NCBI RefSeq assembly: GCF_022531965.1
Contig: NZ_CP092831.1
Location: 1,578,001-1,642,000 of the forward strand
Origin: Paenibacillus peoriae
GTDB lineage: Bacteria > Bacillota > Bacilli > Paenibacillales > Paenibacillaceae
Length of the DNA: 64,000 nucleotides
Direction: 5' to 3'
Notes under the pieces: model-generated
Told to the model about the DNA's origin: nothing
Databases searched by the model: none
The model's input: only the letters and a program-made list of their open reading frames with translations
In this document: piece by piece, positions 8,251 through 17,322 of the stretch
How positions within the stretch are numbered: position 1 is the stretch's first letter
Layout of the letters: every line of letters begins with the position of its first letter
Translations under genes and position numbers: made by a program

Positions 8251-9006
8251 TCACATATAAGAAATGATCACCGCAACGCCAGCTCCAATGCCGAAAGACG
8301 TCAGGCAAGCATCGGCTCCCTTGGAAAGACCCGAAACAAGGTGCCCGGACATTAAATCACGGATGGCATTTGTAATTAACAAGCCTGGAACCAGTGGCAT
8401 GACAGAGCCAATAATAATTTTATCCATCATCTGTCCCCAGCCTACTATCGTTAATAGAGCCGCCAGCAAACCGATTAGAAAAGATGCAGAAAACTCTGAG
8501 AAAAACTTAACCTTAACGAGTCTGTGAAAATACTGTACGGCTGCAAATCCGATACCTCCGCATAACACAGCTGCGGGGAAATCTCGCCAAACTCCACCAA
8601 ACATGATCATAAAGCAACCGCTGGCCAACGCAGCAGCCATCAGCTGTATACGGTTAGAATAACGGAGGGGACCACATTCAATCTCCGAAAGCTCCTTGAC
8701 GGCAGCGCGGGGAGACAAATCACCTGTGCTGATTTTACGTGAAATGGAATTGACCTCTGTCACCTTGTGCAAATCGGTGGTCCGCTCTACGATGCGAATG
8801 AGCGTGGCAGGCTCCGAGTCATTAATGGCAAAAAAAATCCCAGTTGGTGTGACATAGCTATGGGACTGGGATATGCCATAGGCCGAAGCAATGCGGGACA
8901 TCGTGTCTTCAACACGATAGGTTTCGGCTCCATTTTGCATCATCAGTTTGCCCGCCAACAGACAAACCTCAATGATTTCAGGAGTAGGATAGGAATGATT
9001 ATTCAT
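8251..9006 (-). CDS. Threonine/serine exporter, ThrE N-terminal-type (YjjP, DUF1212) subunit
   Basis: This 251-residue protein has a cytosolic N-terminal region with the family signature LLAGKLMMQNGAETYRVEDT at residues 17-36 and about five membrane helices after residue 120. It is the larger partner of the split ThrE exporter and is encoded immediately upstream of the small subunit. The start ATG at 9006 follows a GAAAGAGAGCG site. Amino acid or dicarboxylate efflux is the family role; the substrate is not visible from sequence. No regulator lies next to it. Confidence 0.88.
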   Translation of the reverse strand: MNNHSYPTPEIIEVCLLAGKLMMQNGAETYRVEDTMSRIASAYGISQSHSYVTPTGIFFAINDSEPATLIRIVERTTDLHKVTEVNSISRKISTGDLSPRAAVKELSEIECGPLRYSNRIQLMAAALASGCFMIMFGGVWRDFPAAVLCGGIGFAAVQYFHRLVKVKFFSEFSASFLIGLLAALLTIVGWGQMMDKIIIGSVMPLVPGLLITNAIRDLMSGHLVSGLSKGADACLTSFGIGAGVAVIISYM

Positions 9007-9066
9007 GCTCGCTCTCTTTCATTCGTACCGGGCCGTTCGACCCTATTATTTTCATTTATTGTAGCA

Positions 9067-9093
9067 CAAAAAGCCGCCTTTTCGGAGGCGGTT
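9067..9093 (-). terminator. Terminator of the leftward gene ending at 9120
   Basis: Read on the minus strand, AACCGCCTCCG and AGGCGGCTT form a hairpin followed by TTTTTGTG. It lies 27 bases past the stop codon of the SUKH-like gene and upstream of the ThrE pair, separating the two units. Confidence 0.8.
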
Positions 9094-9119
9094 AGGTTAG
9101 GGGAAATCCAAGGAATTCG

Positions 9120-9974
9120 TCATGATTCTATCATATCAGGAATAACGGTATAGTAGGACTCTTCCAGATATGTTGCGGCCTCAGATAGGCCCATCAACTT
9201 AAGCTGTCCAGCTACAAAAGCACGAAGGGCAGAATGGGTGAACAGATGCCGTGTCTGGGCATCTCGAATAAAGGCCAGTCTGGCTTCACGCGAACCGTTG
9301 TGGAATAACTCACGCACAGCTTCGCCTTGTTGTTCCCAAAGGAAAGGCTCCGTTACGGTCAAGAGGGCACTCTCCTTAGAAGAGCTATGCTTCGCAGAAG
9401 AAGATACCTGAATGCCCAAGCCGTTCAGCGTAGGAGCTGCTTCATTGTGCTTCCGTTCTGTACGCAAACTATCGATATAGGCAGCCATATCCTGAATCGG
9501 TTCGATACCAAAGCGTTCCCGGAAGCATTCGCGTACAAACGCGGTACGTTCATCTACAACCTGAGGCAGTCGCTGACCTGCATGTCCAGAATAGTCATCT
9601 CCACTGGCGTAGTATCGTTGTAATGAACTGTTCTCTGTATAAACAACACTTAAAAAATCCTGCAAATGACGGGCAACCACCCATACACCCGTCCAATCGA
9701 CGGGAGATACGCATACGATAGGGGCCTGTGAAAGGTCCTTTTCAAGACCAAAATCCGTTAAAAAGCCATAATGTATTCCGTCCACCCCTGCATGGGCAAA
9801 AGGAATAACATCTGGTGGTGTAGCCATATATCGTGGCGCGCGGCCCTGCTCCATAATCAATCCCAAATCAAAACTCAAAGAATGCCGGTTCGCTTCGAGC
9901 TCCTTTTCAAATTCTATAAGTGCCTCAATCAAAGGTGTAGCTGATCCATAGGCTAGGTTAGAACCGGAATCCAT
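9120..9974 (-). CDS. Uncharacterised protein with a SUKH (SMI1/KNR4)-like N-terminal region
   Basis: A protein of 284 residues starting MDSGSNLAYGSATPL. I chose the ATG at 9974 because AAGGGAGGC lies seven bases upstream; the open frame continues to 10073 without a site. Residues 40-130 contain PPDVIPFAHAGVDGIHYGFL and a following SPVDWTG stretch, which resemble the ligand-binding face of SMI1/KNR4-type proteins (IPFAxxGGxxxxxFxxD). The C-terminal half is charged and helical with no known motif. Many SUKH proteins are immunity proteins, but no toxin gene is adjacent, so a housekeeping or orphan immunity role are both possible. It is monocistronic. Confidence 0.6.
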   Translation of the reverse strand: MDSGSNLAYGSATPLIEALIEFEKELEANRHSLSFDLGLIMEQGRAPRYMATPPDVIPFAHAGVDGIHYGFLTDFGLEKDLSQAPIVCVSPVDWTGVWVVARHLQDFLSVVYTENSSLQRYYASGDDYSGHAGQRLPQVVDERTAFVRECFRERFGIEPIQDMAAYIDSLRTERKHNEAAPTLNGLGIQVSSSAKHSSSKESALLTVTEPFLWEQQGEAVRELFHNGSREARLAFIRDAQTRHLFTHSALRAFVAGQLKLMGLSEAATYLEESYYTVIPDMIES

Positions 9975-10332
9975 CGTGTCTGCCTCCCTTATCCAATACA
10001 TCCATAAAGCGTCCATCCCTAAAAGGTACGTGATTTTACACGAAATGTAAACCTGTATGACGAATCTTTTCAAAAATGTGACCTTTTACCCGTGTGTTGT
10101 CAAATAAAACGCTTTCGGGCAAAGCAGGACAAGATACCTATATTAGCTCGGTAGAGAAGTAAAGTGAGTTTGCGAAAATGCGGTCTTTTCAGTGTATGTT
10201 AGCAACCGTGAAGTGTGATTGCAGGATGCGCAATGTGAAGGGCAGGGTGCAACGTAACAGGCCAACGGGTATAATATCAGGACAAGGTGAAAAGGAGCGA
10301 CATCCGAAGATTTAACAGAAAGAAGTGGGTAT
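9975..10332. other. Divergent intergenic region
   Basis: This 358-base gap lies between the leftward SUKH-like gene and the rightward HAD gene. A TATAAT at 10270-10275 could be the -10 element for the HAD gene, with only a weak -35 upstream. No other structure was seen. Confidence 0.35.
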
Positions 10333-11064
10333 ATGAACTTGCAAAAGAAGGCTGTTTTTTTTGATGTAGATGATACGATGTACGATCATTTGCACCCTAC
10401 ACGCGATGCATTGCGAACAGTATTAGGATTGAGTGAGCGTTTTCCTTTTGAGAAAGCCTACCATCGTATTCGCTATTACAGCGATGTACTATCGGCTAAA
10501 GGAGGACTACTGGAGGGGAAGGCAGGGACGCATGAACTGGATGAGATGAGAGAAGGCCGTTTCATTCTGGCTTTACAAGAATTCGGGATAGAAATTACCC
10601 GTGAGCAGGCAGTACATGTTCAACAAGAATATTTGGATCGTCAGTACCGAATTGAGCCTTTTGAGGGGGCTACCTCGTTAATAAATGATTTGAGCTCGGC
10701 TGGCTTTTTAGTTGGATTAATTACCAACGGTCTTGAAGAACACCAGATGAGCAAGATCAAGGCTATGGCGTTGGAAAATCATGTTGCAGCAGAGCATATC
10801 TTTGTATCTGGAACCGTTGGCTATGCCAAGCCTGATCCGCGCATTTTTGAAGTAGTGAACGAACGGACAGGAACGTTAGCAGAGCACTGCTGTTACATTG
10901 GGGATTCCTGGCGCAATGACGTGGCGGGAGCTATAGCTGCGAATTGGCAGGTGATCTGGTTCAATCACAGGAACGCTCCCCCGGAAACTGACGTGCTAGG
11001 AATCTATAAAACAGCGGCAAGCTATGCAGAGTTAAGAAGGTTGCTTTTGCCGGACGCTCGTTAG
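10333..11064 (+). CDS. HAD-superfamily phosphatase (YfnB-like)
   Basis: This 243-residue cytosolic enzyme has all four HAD motifs. Motif I is FFDVDDTMYD with the nucleophile D11 and the acid D13, motif II is LITNG (T131), motif III is K166 in AKPDPRIF, and motif IV is GDSWRNDVAGA with D191 and D196. A helical C1 cap lies between motifs I and II. This layout is typical of phosphoglycolate phosphatase-like and nucleotidase-like enzymes; the substrate is unknown. The ATG at 10333 follows an AGAAAGAAGTGGG site. It has its own transcription unit. Confidence 0.85.
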   Translation: MNLQKKAVFFDVDDTMYDHLHPTRDALRTVLGLSERFPFEKAYHRIRYYSDVLSAKGGLLEGKAGTHELDEMREGRFILALQEFGIEITREQAVHVQQEYLDRQYRIEPFEGATSLINDLSSAGFLVGLITNGLEEHQMSKIKAMALENHVAAEHIFVSGTVGYAKPDPRIFEVVNERTGTLAEHCCYIGDSWRNDVAGAIAANWQVIWFNHRNAPPETDVLGIYKTAASYAELRRLLLPDAR

Positions 11065-11201
11065 ACACGGCACATACCGTTTTTTCTAAAAGAATCAACC
11101 TATTTTGAAGCCATTCCCAAAGCTAACCCGTAATACTATTTATCTGTTATAGATCTAATTTCATTGGTAATGGTTTAGAACAGAAAAGGAGGGGATCGCG
11201 C

Positions 11202-11882
11202 ATGGTAGAACAATGGAGGCAGGCAGAAGACATCATAAGTCAAGTGACCGTATACAGTACAGAGGATAATGATCCGGTTACCATTAAAACAGCCACTCAA
11301 GACGTCCGCTGTATTGGCATCGGGACAGATGCGGCCGTATTTACGCTGGATACGTTGCCAGGCTACGCATTCAAGGTGTACTCAGACATGGCGATCGACA
11401 AGAAAGATGCGGAGGCCGACGTATATGAGCGTTTGCGAGGGTCTGACTTTTTTCCTCATTATTACGGAAAAGGCGACAAGTATATTGTCATAAGTTATGA
11501 ATCCGGTATTACGCTGCTGGATTGTTTGCTGCAAGGAATTCCTGTGCCAGAGCAGGTCATTCTGGATGTGGAAAAGGCGAGAGAATTTGTCCGATCCAAG
11601 GGGCTGAACCCCCGTGACATCCACCTCAAGAATGTACTCATGCAAGACGGGCGTGCCAAGGTATTGGACGTATCTGAATACGTGAAGGAAGGCGATGACA
11701 AGCGCTGGGAGCATTTGGTGTGGGCGTATCATACGTTTTATTCTGGTATCTCGGAGGTTAAAGTTCCCTCATGGATTTTGGATACGATTAAAAAATGGTA
11801 CTACAAGCTGGACAACTCCAACTTTAATCTGGAGGAATTTGCCCAGCGTGCCAGTCAATTGTTCTCTAAATGGAGGTCATAA
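11202..11882 (+). CDS. Small protein-kinase-like protein (YrzF-type)
   Basis: This 226-residue protein is a minimal eukaryotic-type kinase fold without regulatory domains. Visible pieces are a glycine-rich loop (CIGIGTDAAVF, 37-47), the ATP lysine K58 in AFKVY, a helix C glutamate at about E71, a catalytic loop PRDIHLKNVLM with D139 and N144, and LDVSEY with D156 at the DFG position. The catalytic His of HRD is replaced by Pro-Arg and DFG by DVS, so activity may be unusual. Bacillus YrzF is the closest type I recall. The ATG at 11202 follows AAGGAGGGG. Its substrate is unknown. Confidence 0.75.
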   Translation: MVEQWRQAEDIISQVTVYSTEDNDPVTIKTATQDVRCIGIGTDAAVFTLDTLPGYAFKVYSDMAIDKKDAEADVYERLRGSDFFPHYYGKGDKYIVISYESGITLLDCLLQGIPVPEQVILDVEKAREFVRSKGLNPRDIHLKNVLMQDGRAKVLDVSEYVKEGDDKRWEHLVWAYHTFYSGISEVKVPSWILDTIKKWYYKLDNSNFNLEEFAQRASQLFSKWRS

Positions 11883-11925
11883 CCGCTGTGAAGATAACGG
11901 ATATGCAGTCTGATCTTTCCATAGC

Positions 11926-11969
11926 AAAAAGGATTGCACCCGCATTTAGGGGAGCAATCCTTTTCTTTT
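11926..11969. terminator. Bidirectional terminator between the kinase-like gene and the malic enzyme
   Basis: The arms AAAAGGATTGC (11927-11937) and GCAATCCTTTT (11954-11964) are perfectly complementary and flanked by A and T tracts on both sides. It lies 45 bases after one stop codon and just past the other. Confidence 0.85.
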
Positions 11970-13386
11970 ATCTGAAATCCCGAGGCACTCTTCTCGCTGT
12001 ACCACTCGCAATTGCGGCTTGAATTACCTTTTCACGCACCCGTTGAACCGCACTCTCGTTAAATACACCAGGGATTATATACAGCTTGTTTAGTTCTTCA
12101 GGACGGATCGTGCCTGCGATGGCCTCGGCGGCCGCCAGCTTCATCTCTTCGTTGATTTCACGGGCACGGCAGTCGAGCGCTGCTCGAAAGATGCCTGGGA
12201 AACAAAGCACATTGTTAATTTGGTTAGGATAGTCCGAACGTCCGGTGGCGATGACACCCGCAATGTCCTCGACGTCCTCTGGCGCAATTTCGGGAACTGG
12301 GTTAGCCATAGTGAACAGTACCGGGGCTTCTTTCATACGTTTCACGTCTTCTCGTTGCAGTAGTCCGCCTGCCGAGAGTCCGATAAACACGTCAGCGTCC
12401 TTCAGAACCTCGGACAGCGTGCCAGACAGCCGTTCGGGGTTGGTATGCTGCGCATACCAGTTCCACATCTGATGCTCGTATGTTTCATCCGCTGTAAGCG
12501 CTCCGTGACGATCTACGCCAATGATATTGACTGCTCCTGCAGATAGCAAAATTTTCGTACAGGCCACACCCGCAGCCCCGATACCACAGACGACAATTTT
12601 GACGTCAGACAGGGCCTTGCCGACAACCTTGAGCGCATTGATCAGCCCTGCGTACAAAACGACAGCTGTACCGTGCTGATCGTCATGAAAAACAGGTATG
12701 TCCAGCTCGTTACGTAACCGCTGCTCAATCTCAAAGCATCGTGGCGATGAAATATCCTCCAGATTAATACCGCCAAAGGCTGGGGCCAATTGCTTAATGG
12801 CCTTAATGATTTCTTCGGTGTCCTGCGTATCCAGACAGATGGGAAAGGCATCGACGGACCCGAGCTGCTTGAACAGCATAGCTTTGCCTTCCATAACTGG
12901 CATGGCTGCATAGGGACCGATGTTGCCTAGCCCGAGGACAGCGCTTCCGTCAGAGACGACGGCGACCGTGTTGCGCTTGATCGTCAAACGGAAAGCTTTG
13001 TCCGGTTCCTCGTGAATCGCCATACATACGCGTGCCACATCGGGGGTATATACCCGGGATAAGTCATCGCGGTTTTGAATGGGGACCTTGGGCTGCATTT
13101 CAATTTTGCCCCCGAGGTGTAATAGGAAGGTACGATCAGAGATGGATAATACCTTAACACCTTGTGCTTTTTTAATCCGGGCAATCATTTGATCGATTTC
13201 TGCTGGATCAGCAATGGTGACTGTAATATCTCTCACAGTGACCTTCTCAGAGGTGCGGATGACGTCAATGGCGATTACATCCCCGCCATGTTCGTTTACC
13301 AACGTAATCAATTGACCAAATTGGATGTGCTCTGTGGAAATTTCCAGTCGTAAAATGATATTTTTACCGCCAATACCGCCTTGCAT
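11968..13386 (-). CDS. NAD-dependent malic enzyme with an N-terminal ACT domain
   Basis: This 472-residue enzyme should oxidatively decarboxylate malate to pyruvate. Residues about 8-80 form an ACT-type regulatory domain (LRLEISTEHIQFGQLITLV). The catalytic part follows with YTPDVARVC, the Lys-bearing VVSDGSAVLGLGNIG, the metal-binding DISSPRCFEIE and PVFHDDQHGTAVV, and the NAD fold GIGAAGVACTKILL. The Asp-rich FHDDQHG motif and the small size fit the bacterial malic enzyme branch (YtsJ/MalA type), not the large MaeA branch. ACT-malic enzymes are known in Bacilli. I chose the ATG at 13386 because AAAGGAGGAA lies immediately upstream; an earlier in-frame ATG at 13410 lacks a site. It is monocistronic, between terminators on both sides. 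Confidence 0.92.
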   Translation of the reverse strand: MQGGIGGKNIILRLEISTEHIQFGQLITLVNEHGGDVIAIDVIRTSEKVTVRDITVTIADPAEIDQMIARIKKAQGVKVLSISDRTFLLHLGGKIEMQPKVPIQNRDDLSRVYTPDVARVCMAIHEEPDKAFRLTIKRNTVAVVSDGSAVLGLGNIGPYAAMPVMEGKAMLFKQLGSVDAFPICLDTQDTEEIIKAIKQLAPAFGGINLEDISSPRCFEIEQRLRNELDIPVFHDDQHGTAVVLYAGLINALKVVGKALSDVKIVVCGIGAAGVACTKILLSAGAVNIIGVDRHGALTADETYEHQMWNWYAQHTNPERLSGTLSEVLKDADVFIGLSAGGLLQREDVKRMKEAPVLFTMANPVPEIAPEDVEDIAGVIATGRSDYPNQINNVLCFPGIFRAALDCRAREINEEMKLAAAEAIAGTIRPEELNKLYIIPGVFNESAVQRVREKVIQAAIASGTARRVPRDFR

Positions 13387-13566
13387 GCAAATTCCTCCTT
13401 TGTCTTCCATGACAAAATCATACGTAGGATCGATTGATTGCGCTTACAATATGAAGCGGATGTAAAATCTATGCTGATATTTTAAATTAGTGGTTTCTTC
13501 CCCTATCATAGTGAACAATCACTCGCTTGTACAGATCAAGTTGAGTAATATCTTTTATTTTGTATC

Positions 13567-13620
13567 AAAAAAAGGACGAAAGCCTGGCTGTATTTCAGTC
13601 CAAGCGATCATCCTTTTTTT
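13567..13620. terminator. Terminator after speD
   Basis: A runs and GGA at 13567-13576 pair with TCCTTTTTTT at 13611-13620 in an interrupted stem that also pairs GC and TGG/CCA inside. On the minus strand it ends in seven T, 40 bases past the speD stop codon. Confidence 0.7.
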
Positions 13621-13659
13621 CAATGAAATGATTCACTTTATTTTCACGCATTCGATCTG

Positions 13660-14466
13660 TTACGTCATATTTTTACCGTAGTAAATTTCGTCCATTTCAA
13701 TTTTGAGACGTGTTGATATATTTTGTTGCTCTTTTTCAGTCAGACTTTCCTTGGTGTAGCCGAACAGGTAATTGTCTAAATCGAATTGTTTTAGCTTACA
13801 TTTGGTATGGAAAATATTTTCCTGATACACATTCACGTCGATCATGTCATACTGACTGCGCACTTCGTCTGGAATATAGTTTTGAATGGAGCCGATATCA
13901 TGGTCGATGAAAAGCTTATGTCCATTCATATCACGTGTGAAGCCGCGTACCCGGTAATCAATCGTCATAATGTCGGTGTCGAAAGAATGAGTCAAATAGT
14001 GGAGTGCCTTGAGCGGGGAGATTTCCCCACAGGTAGAGACATCAATATCTGCTCGAAACGTACTGATCCCCTCGTCTGGATGATATTCCGGGTAGGTGTG
14101 AACCGTAATGTGGCTTTTATCCAGCTGTATCACGACAGATTCAGGTAGGGGGCCTGGTGACTCGGCATAAGATTCAGTCGGAACCTCCACAATGGGTCCC
14201 TCTGATATAAGTACTGTCACGCTGGCTCCTTGAGGAACATAATCCTGCTGGGCTACGTTGAGCACATGGGCGCCGATAATGTCAGATACATTCTTTAAAA
14301 TAGCTGTCAGCCGATCTGAGTTATATTGTTCATCAATATATTCAATATACGCCTCGCGTTCTTCTTTGGTTTTGGTGTAACAAATATCGTACATATTGAA
14401 GCTCAATGATTTGGTCAGGTTGTTAAATCCGTGCAGGGTAATCCGCTGTTCCGGTGTTATGGTCAT
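13660..14466 (-). CDS. speD: S-adenosylmethionine decarboxylase proenzyme, long (E. coli-type) form
   Basis: This 268-residue proenzyme decarboxylates SAM to provide aminopropyl groups for spermidine. It aligns over its full length with the E. coli SpeD type (264 residues): [13 protein letters not shown] at residues 11-23, [29 protein letters not shown] and the C-terminal EIYYGKNM. Self-cleavage should occur at LDK-S118, turning S118 into the pyruvoyl cofactor; HTYPE and the STCG cysteine follow. B. subtilis uses a short form of about 126 residues, so this is the other structural class. The ATG at 14466 follows AAGGGGAAA. No speE lies nearby. Confidence 0.93.
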   Translation of the reverse strand: MTITPEQRITLHGFNNLTKSLSFNMYDICYTKTKEEREAYIEYIDEQYNSDRLTAILKNVSDIIGAHVLNVAQQDYVPQGASVTVLISEGPIVEVPTESYAESPGPLPESVVIQLDKSHITVHTYPEYHPDEGISTFRADIDVSTCGEISPLKALHYLTHSFDTDIMTIDYRVRGFTRDMNGHKLFIDHDIGSIQNYIPDEVRSQYDMIDVNVYQENIFHTKCKLKQFDLDNYLFGYTKESLTEKEQQNISTRLKIEMDEIYYGKNMT

Positions 14467-15150
14467 AGGCTATTTCCCCTTATAGTCGCAGTATTCATAC
14501 ATAATATTCCCAACACGCCTTTTCATATACCGATTCATAAAATCAGTTCTGTAGCTGTTAGATTAAAGGCTTGAACAAGTATGTCTTACCCGTTTGGCAT
14601 AATTAAAAACAGGCAGGGGAGTGGCTTTGTTTTTACATGTATGGAAATTTTAATGTATATATACTTTATTTCTTACTCAGCAATTTTTAAGTAACAGGAC
14701 TTATAATATGAACTATGTATACGAAGAAGGAACTGAACTGACAGAGAACTCGTAGTAGAACTTAAGAACCAGGTTAGTAATTCAGTAATTTAATGTGTAT
14801 CACCTTCACAATGCCGAAAGCTTAACCGAATATGATTATAGACCCGGAAAAATAGTGATTTTGTATATTGCATAAATCGAGAAAGCAACTTCAGCTAATA
14901 ATATGCGTATAATAAAATAAACGTAAGAAGCTGAGAATTATGAAGTTAAAATGAATTTGTTAGCGAGTTTAATTTACAAACCGATCCCATGTTACTGTCA
15001 GGATTTTGCACAATTCGATTCCAGTCGCTCCGAAGTGCAAGATATAGACGAACTAAACTACTTCGTTCTATACCTTTGTTCATTGGAAGTCGCTTATTGG
15101 ATTTTTGCAAAATCCTTTACTGTAAGAAAAACGGTGGAAGGAGTATCAAG
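14467..15150. other. AT-rich divergent intergenic region
   Basis: Nearly 700 bases between speD and the zinc-knuckle gene. A TATAAT at 14908-14913 may be a promoter element for the rightward gene. A short frame at 14951-15229 overlaps the next gene in another frame and lacks a ribosome binding site, so I do not call it. No riboswitch fold was recognised. Confidence 0.4.
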
Positions 15151-15999
15151 ATGCTGGCTTTGTCCGATCCGGCCTGGACTCTGCTCCAAGGCCCTTATGG
15201 TTCTTCTCAATACGTCCCGGAAATGTTGAAGCAGCTCCAAGCCGGATATGATGGCGAAATGGCTGACACCTTGTATTGGGAGGAGCTGTATCACCAAAAT
15301 ACGTTGTATACTTGTACATTTGCGGCTGTACCTTACCTTGTAGACATTGCGTTAAAAAGTTCTGATATAGGGATTCGTGCAGATATATATAACATTTGCG
15401 GAATATTCGAAGCGAAGAATAACAATCCCTTACATACCAAAGTTCCTTTGGAATTTACAAGGGATCAGGTGAAAGTGGATTCTAGTCTGGCTGAATATAT
15501 TTACGCGCAATATCGGTGTGCCATTGTCCGACTTGCAGAATTGACTGAAGAAATGGTGCTGTATGCGAAAGAACACGAAGGAGATGTCGGTAAACGCTAT
15601 GTTCTGGCTGCGGGTGCCGCTTTTCAGGGTTATCGCTGCGTAGCTTATATGCTACAAAGCTTCGATACTGGTGACGAATATACGCTGGATTGTCCGCATT
15701 GCGGTACCCCGCTCTATATTTGGCCTGATGAACAGAATGACACCTTGGTTGTCTATGATAAGGATCCTGTAAATTCAGATAATCTGGTTCCCCAACCGAT
15801 TCGCCCCCGTTCATTGGACCATAGAGGTGCTAATATGCAGTGGTTGCACGAATATGCCCAAAAAATTGAAGAGAACAAGCTGATTGCCCAATTACCCTAT
15901 TTAAATGGTTGGGTAGATTGTCCAGTGTGTAATACGCCCATATATATATGGGATGAGTTGATGAAAATGGCTGATGGTGTTCGGAGGTATACCGCTTAA
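15151..15999 (+). CDS. Uncharacterised protein with two matching zinc-knuckle motifs
   Basis: This 282-residue protein starts MLALSDPAWTLLQGPYGSSQ. The ATG at 15151 follows GGAAGGAG; the frame is open upstream to 14989 but without a site. Residues 40-170 are helical and rich in AVPYLVDIAL- and YVLAAGAAFQGYRCVA-type repeats that look like HEAT/ARM helices. Two near-identical motifs follow, DCPHCGTPLYIW (C181, C184) and DCPVCNTPIYIW (C257, C260), 76 residues apart. The four Cys could build one zinc ribbon with a long insert, or two half-sites that dimerise. Similar HEAT plus ribbon proteins sit near polymorphic toxin immunity genes in other genomes, but nothing here shows that link. Function is unknown. 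Confidence 0.65.
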   Translation: MLALSDPAWTLLQGPYGSSQYVPEMLKQLQAGYDGEMADTLYWEELYHQNTLYTCTFAAVPYLVDIALKSSDIGIRADIYNICGIFEAKNNNPLHTKVPLEFTRDQVKVDSSLAEYIYAQYRCAIVRLAELTEEMVLYAKEHEGDVGKRYVLAAGAAFQGYRCVAYMLQSFDTGDEYTLDCPHCGTPLYIWPDEQNDTLVVYDKDPVNSDNLVPQPIRPRSLDHRGANMQWLHEYAQKIEENKLIAQLPYLNGWVDCPVCNTPIYIWDELMKMADGVRRYTA

Positions 16000-16005
16000 T
16001 CAATC

Positions 16006-16036
16006 AAAAAAGGGTGCTGTCCTTCTACAGCCCCCT
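16006..16036. terminator. Terminator between convergent genes
   Basis: Read on the minus strand, AGGGGGCTGT and ACAGCACCCT form the stem, followed by TTTTTTG. It lies 50 bases past the stop codon of the RluA gene and just after the zinc-knuckle gene. Confidence 0.75.
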
Positions 16037-16085
16037 CATTTCCTCTTCTATTTTTCTATCTAATCTCCGTATGCTTTGCTCAATT

Positions 16086-17099
16086 CTACTCCCGGAACGG
16101 ATTCAAAAAGGTTTTAGGGATGTCGGATTCAAAACGCAGCAATACCCCGGTGACGGGATGAATAAAAGACAATACCCTCGCATGTAGGCCAAGGCGCCCA
16201 ATCGACTTGGATTTGGAACCGTATTTTTTATCTCCAACAATGGGATGACCGATATCCTCCATATGTACGCGGATTTGATTTTTGCGTCCGGTCTCCAAAC
16301 GTACTTCCAGCAAAGAAAAATGCCGATTGGCTTGAAGTAGCTTGTAATGAGTGACTGCGTGTTGTCCGTCATTCGGATAAGGACTGGAATACATTTTTAG
16401 CGTCTTGCTTTCTTTCAGCCATGAGGTGATTGTACCCTCAGCTTTTTTAACCTGTCCTTCTACAAGAGCAATGTATGTTCGTTCATACACAACTTCCTTC
16501 CACGCTTTTTGCATTTCCTGCTGTATGGCTTCGCTTTTCGCAAACATCATCACTCCTGATGTATCACGATCCAAACGATGCAGTACAAAAATACGATTGT
16601 ACGGATGCTCGCGTCTCACATGGGCCGTAAGCTGGCGATAGGCTGTTACTTCCTGCTCCTGCGCTGAAGCCACGGACAGCAACCCGGCATCCTTATGGAT
16701 AACGATAATGGCTTCATCCTCATGCAAAATACGTAGCCCAGTCAGTGGTACGACGGGAATTACCTTTTCCTTGGAAAGAGCGACAGTCTGACCTTGCTCC
16801 AGTGGAAAATTATACACGGTACGCGGAATGCCGTTGACGGACACCTGCCCACGAGCCAGTGCTGATTTAATGGAGTTGCGACCCATGCCAGTCACATGCT
16901 CTACTAAAAAGCTTAACAGCTCGGCAGGCTCCTGGACGATGTATGTTTTGGCAGGGGCTTTATCAAAAGCATTCGTTCCCCGTGGAGCTTCCGGTCTATG
17001 GGAGCCAGATCTTCCGGCAGGTTTATGACTGCGTTTGGAATGGCTTGCGTTTGACGTAGATTTTGTATGATTTTTCCGTTGGGGTTTCCGATTGTTCAT
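16086..17099 (-). CDS. RluA-family pseudouridine synthase with an S4 domain
   Basis: This 337-residue enzyme isomerises uridine to pseudouridine in rRNA or tRNA. It has a very basic, low-complexity tail (residues 1-50, rich in K, R, S and H), an S4 RNA-binding domain (about 55-112), and the catalytic domain with HRLDRDTSGVMMFAKS, where D177 is the nucleophile. Its target cannot be predicted from sequence: RluC, RluD and YjbO/YlyB types are all possible. I chose the ATG at 17099 because GAAGGAGAAAG lies upstream. It is divergent from recQ. Confidence 0.88.
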   Translation of the reverse strand: MNNRKPQRKNHTKSTSNASHSKRSHKPAGRSGSHRPEAPRGTNAFDKAPAKTYIVQEPAELLSFLVEHVTGMGRNSIKSALARGQVSVNGIPRTVYNFPLEQGQTVALSKEKVIPVVPLTGLRILHEDEAIIVIHKDAGLLSVASAQEQEVTAYRQLTAHVRREHPYNRIFVLHRLDRDTSGVMMFAKSEAIQQEMQKAWKEVVYERTYIALVEGQVKKAEGTITSWLKESKTLKMYSSPYPNDGQHAVTHYKLLQANRHFSLLEVRLETGRKNQIRVHMEDIGHPIVGDKKYGSKSKSIGRLGLHARVLSFIHPVTGVLLRFESDIPKTFLNPFRE

Positions 17100-17322
17100 G
17101 GGTTCTTTCTCCTTCTTGGAACCGTGTCTCTTCATAATTATGGACAAATTTTCGGCACCGTGTTCACTATATCATGAGAAAACAGCGAACGCCATAAGGG
17201 ACTAAACCAGATTGGTAGTCTTCTAGCGGTTGAACATTACCCTGAACCCCGGTAAACTAAAGGTAACGAAAGAAAAGCCGATATGCGTCAAGGACGCTAG
17301 AAATATGAGGAGTTTTGAAACT

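Noticed and set aside
13490..13681. Short plus-strand frame between the malic enzyme and speD
   Set aside because: It covers a terminator and the end of speD, and has no start signal.
14951..15229. Open frame of 92 codons before the zinc-knuckle gene
   Set aside because: No ribosome binding site, overlaps the start of a better gene in another frame, and composition is not protein-like.
17230..17322. Longer N-terminus for RecQ
   Set aside because: The upstream frame lacks a ribosome binding site and RecQ homology starts after 17323.
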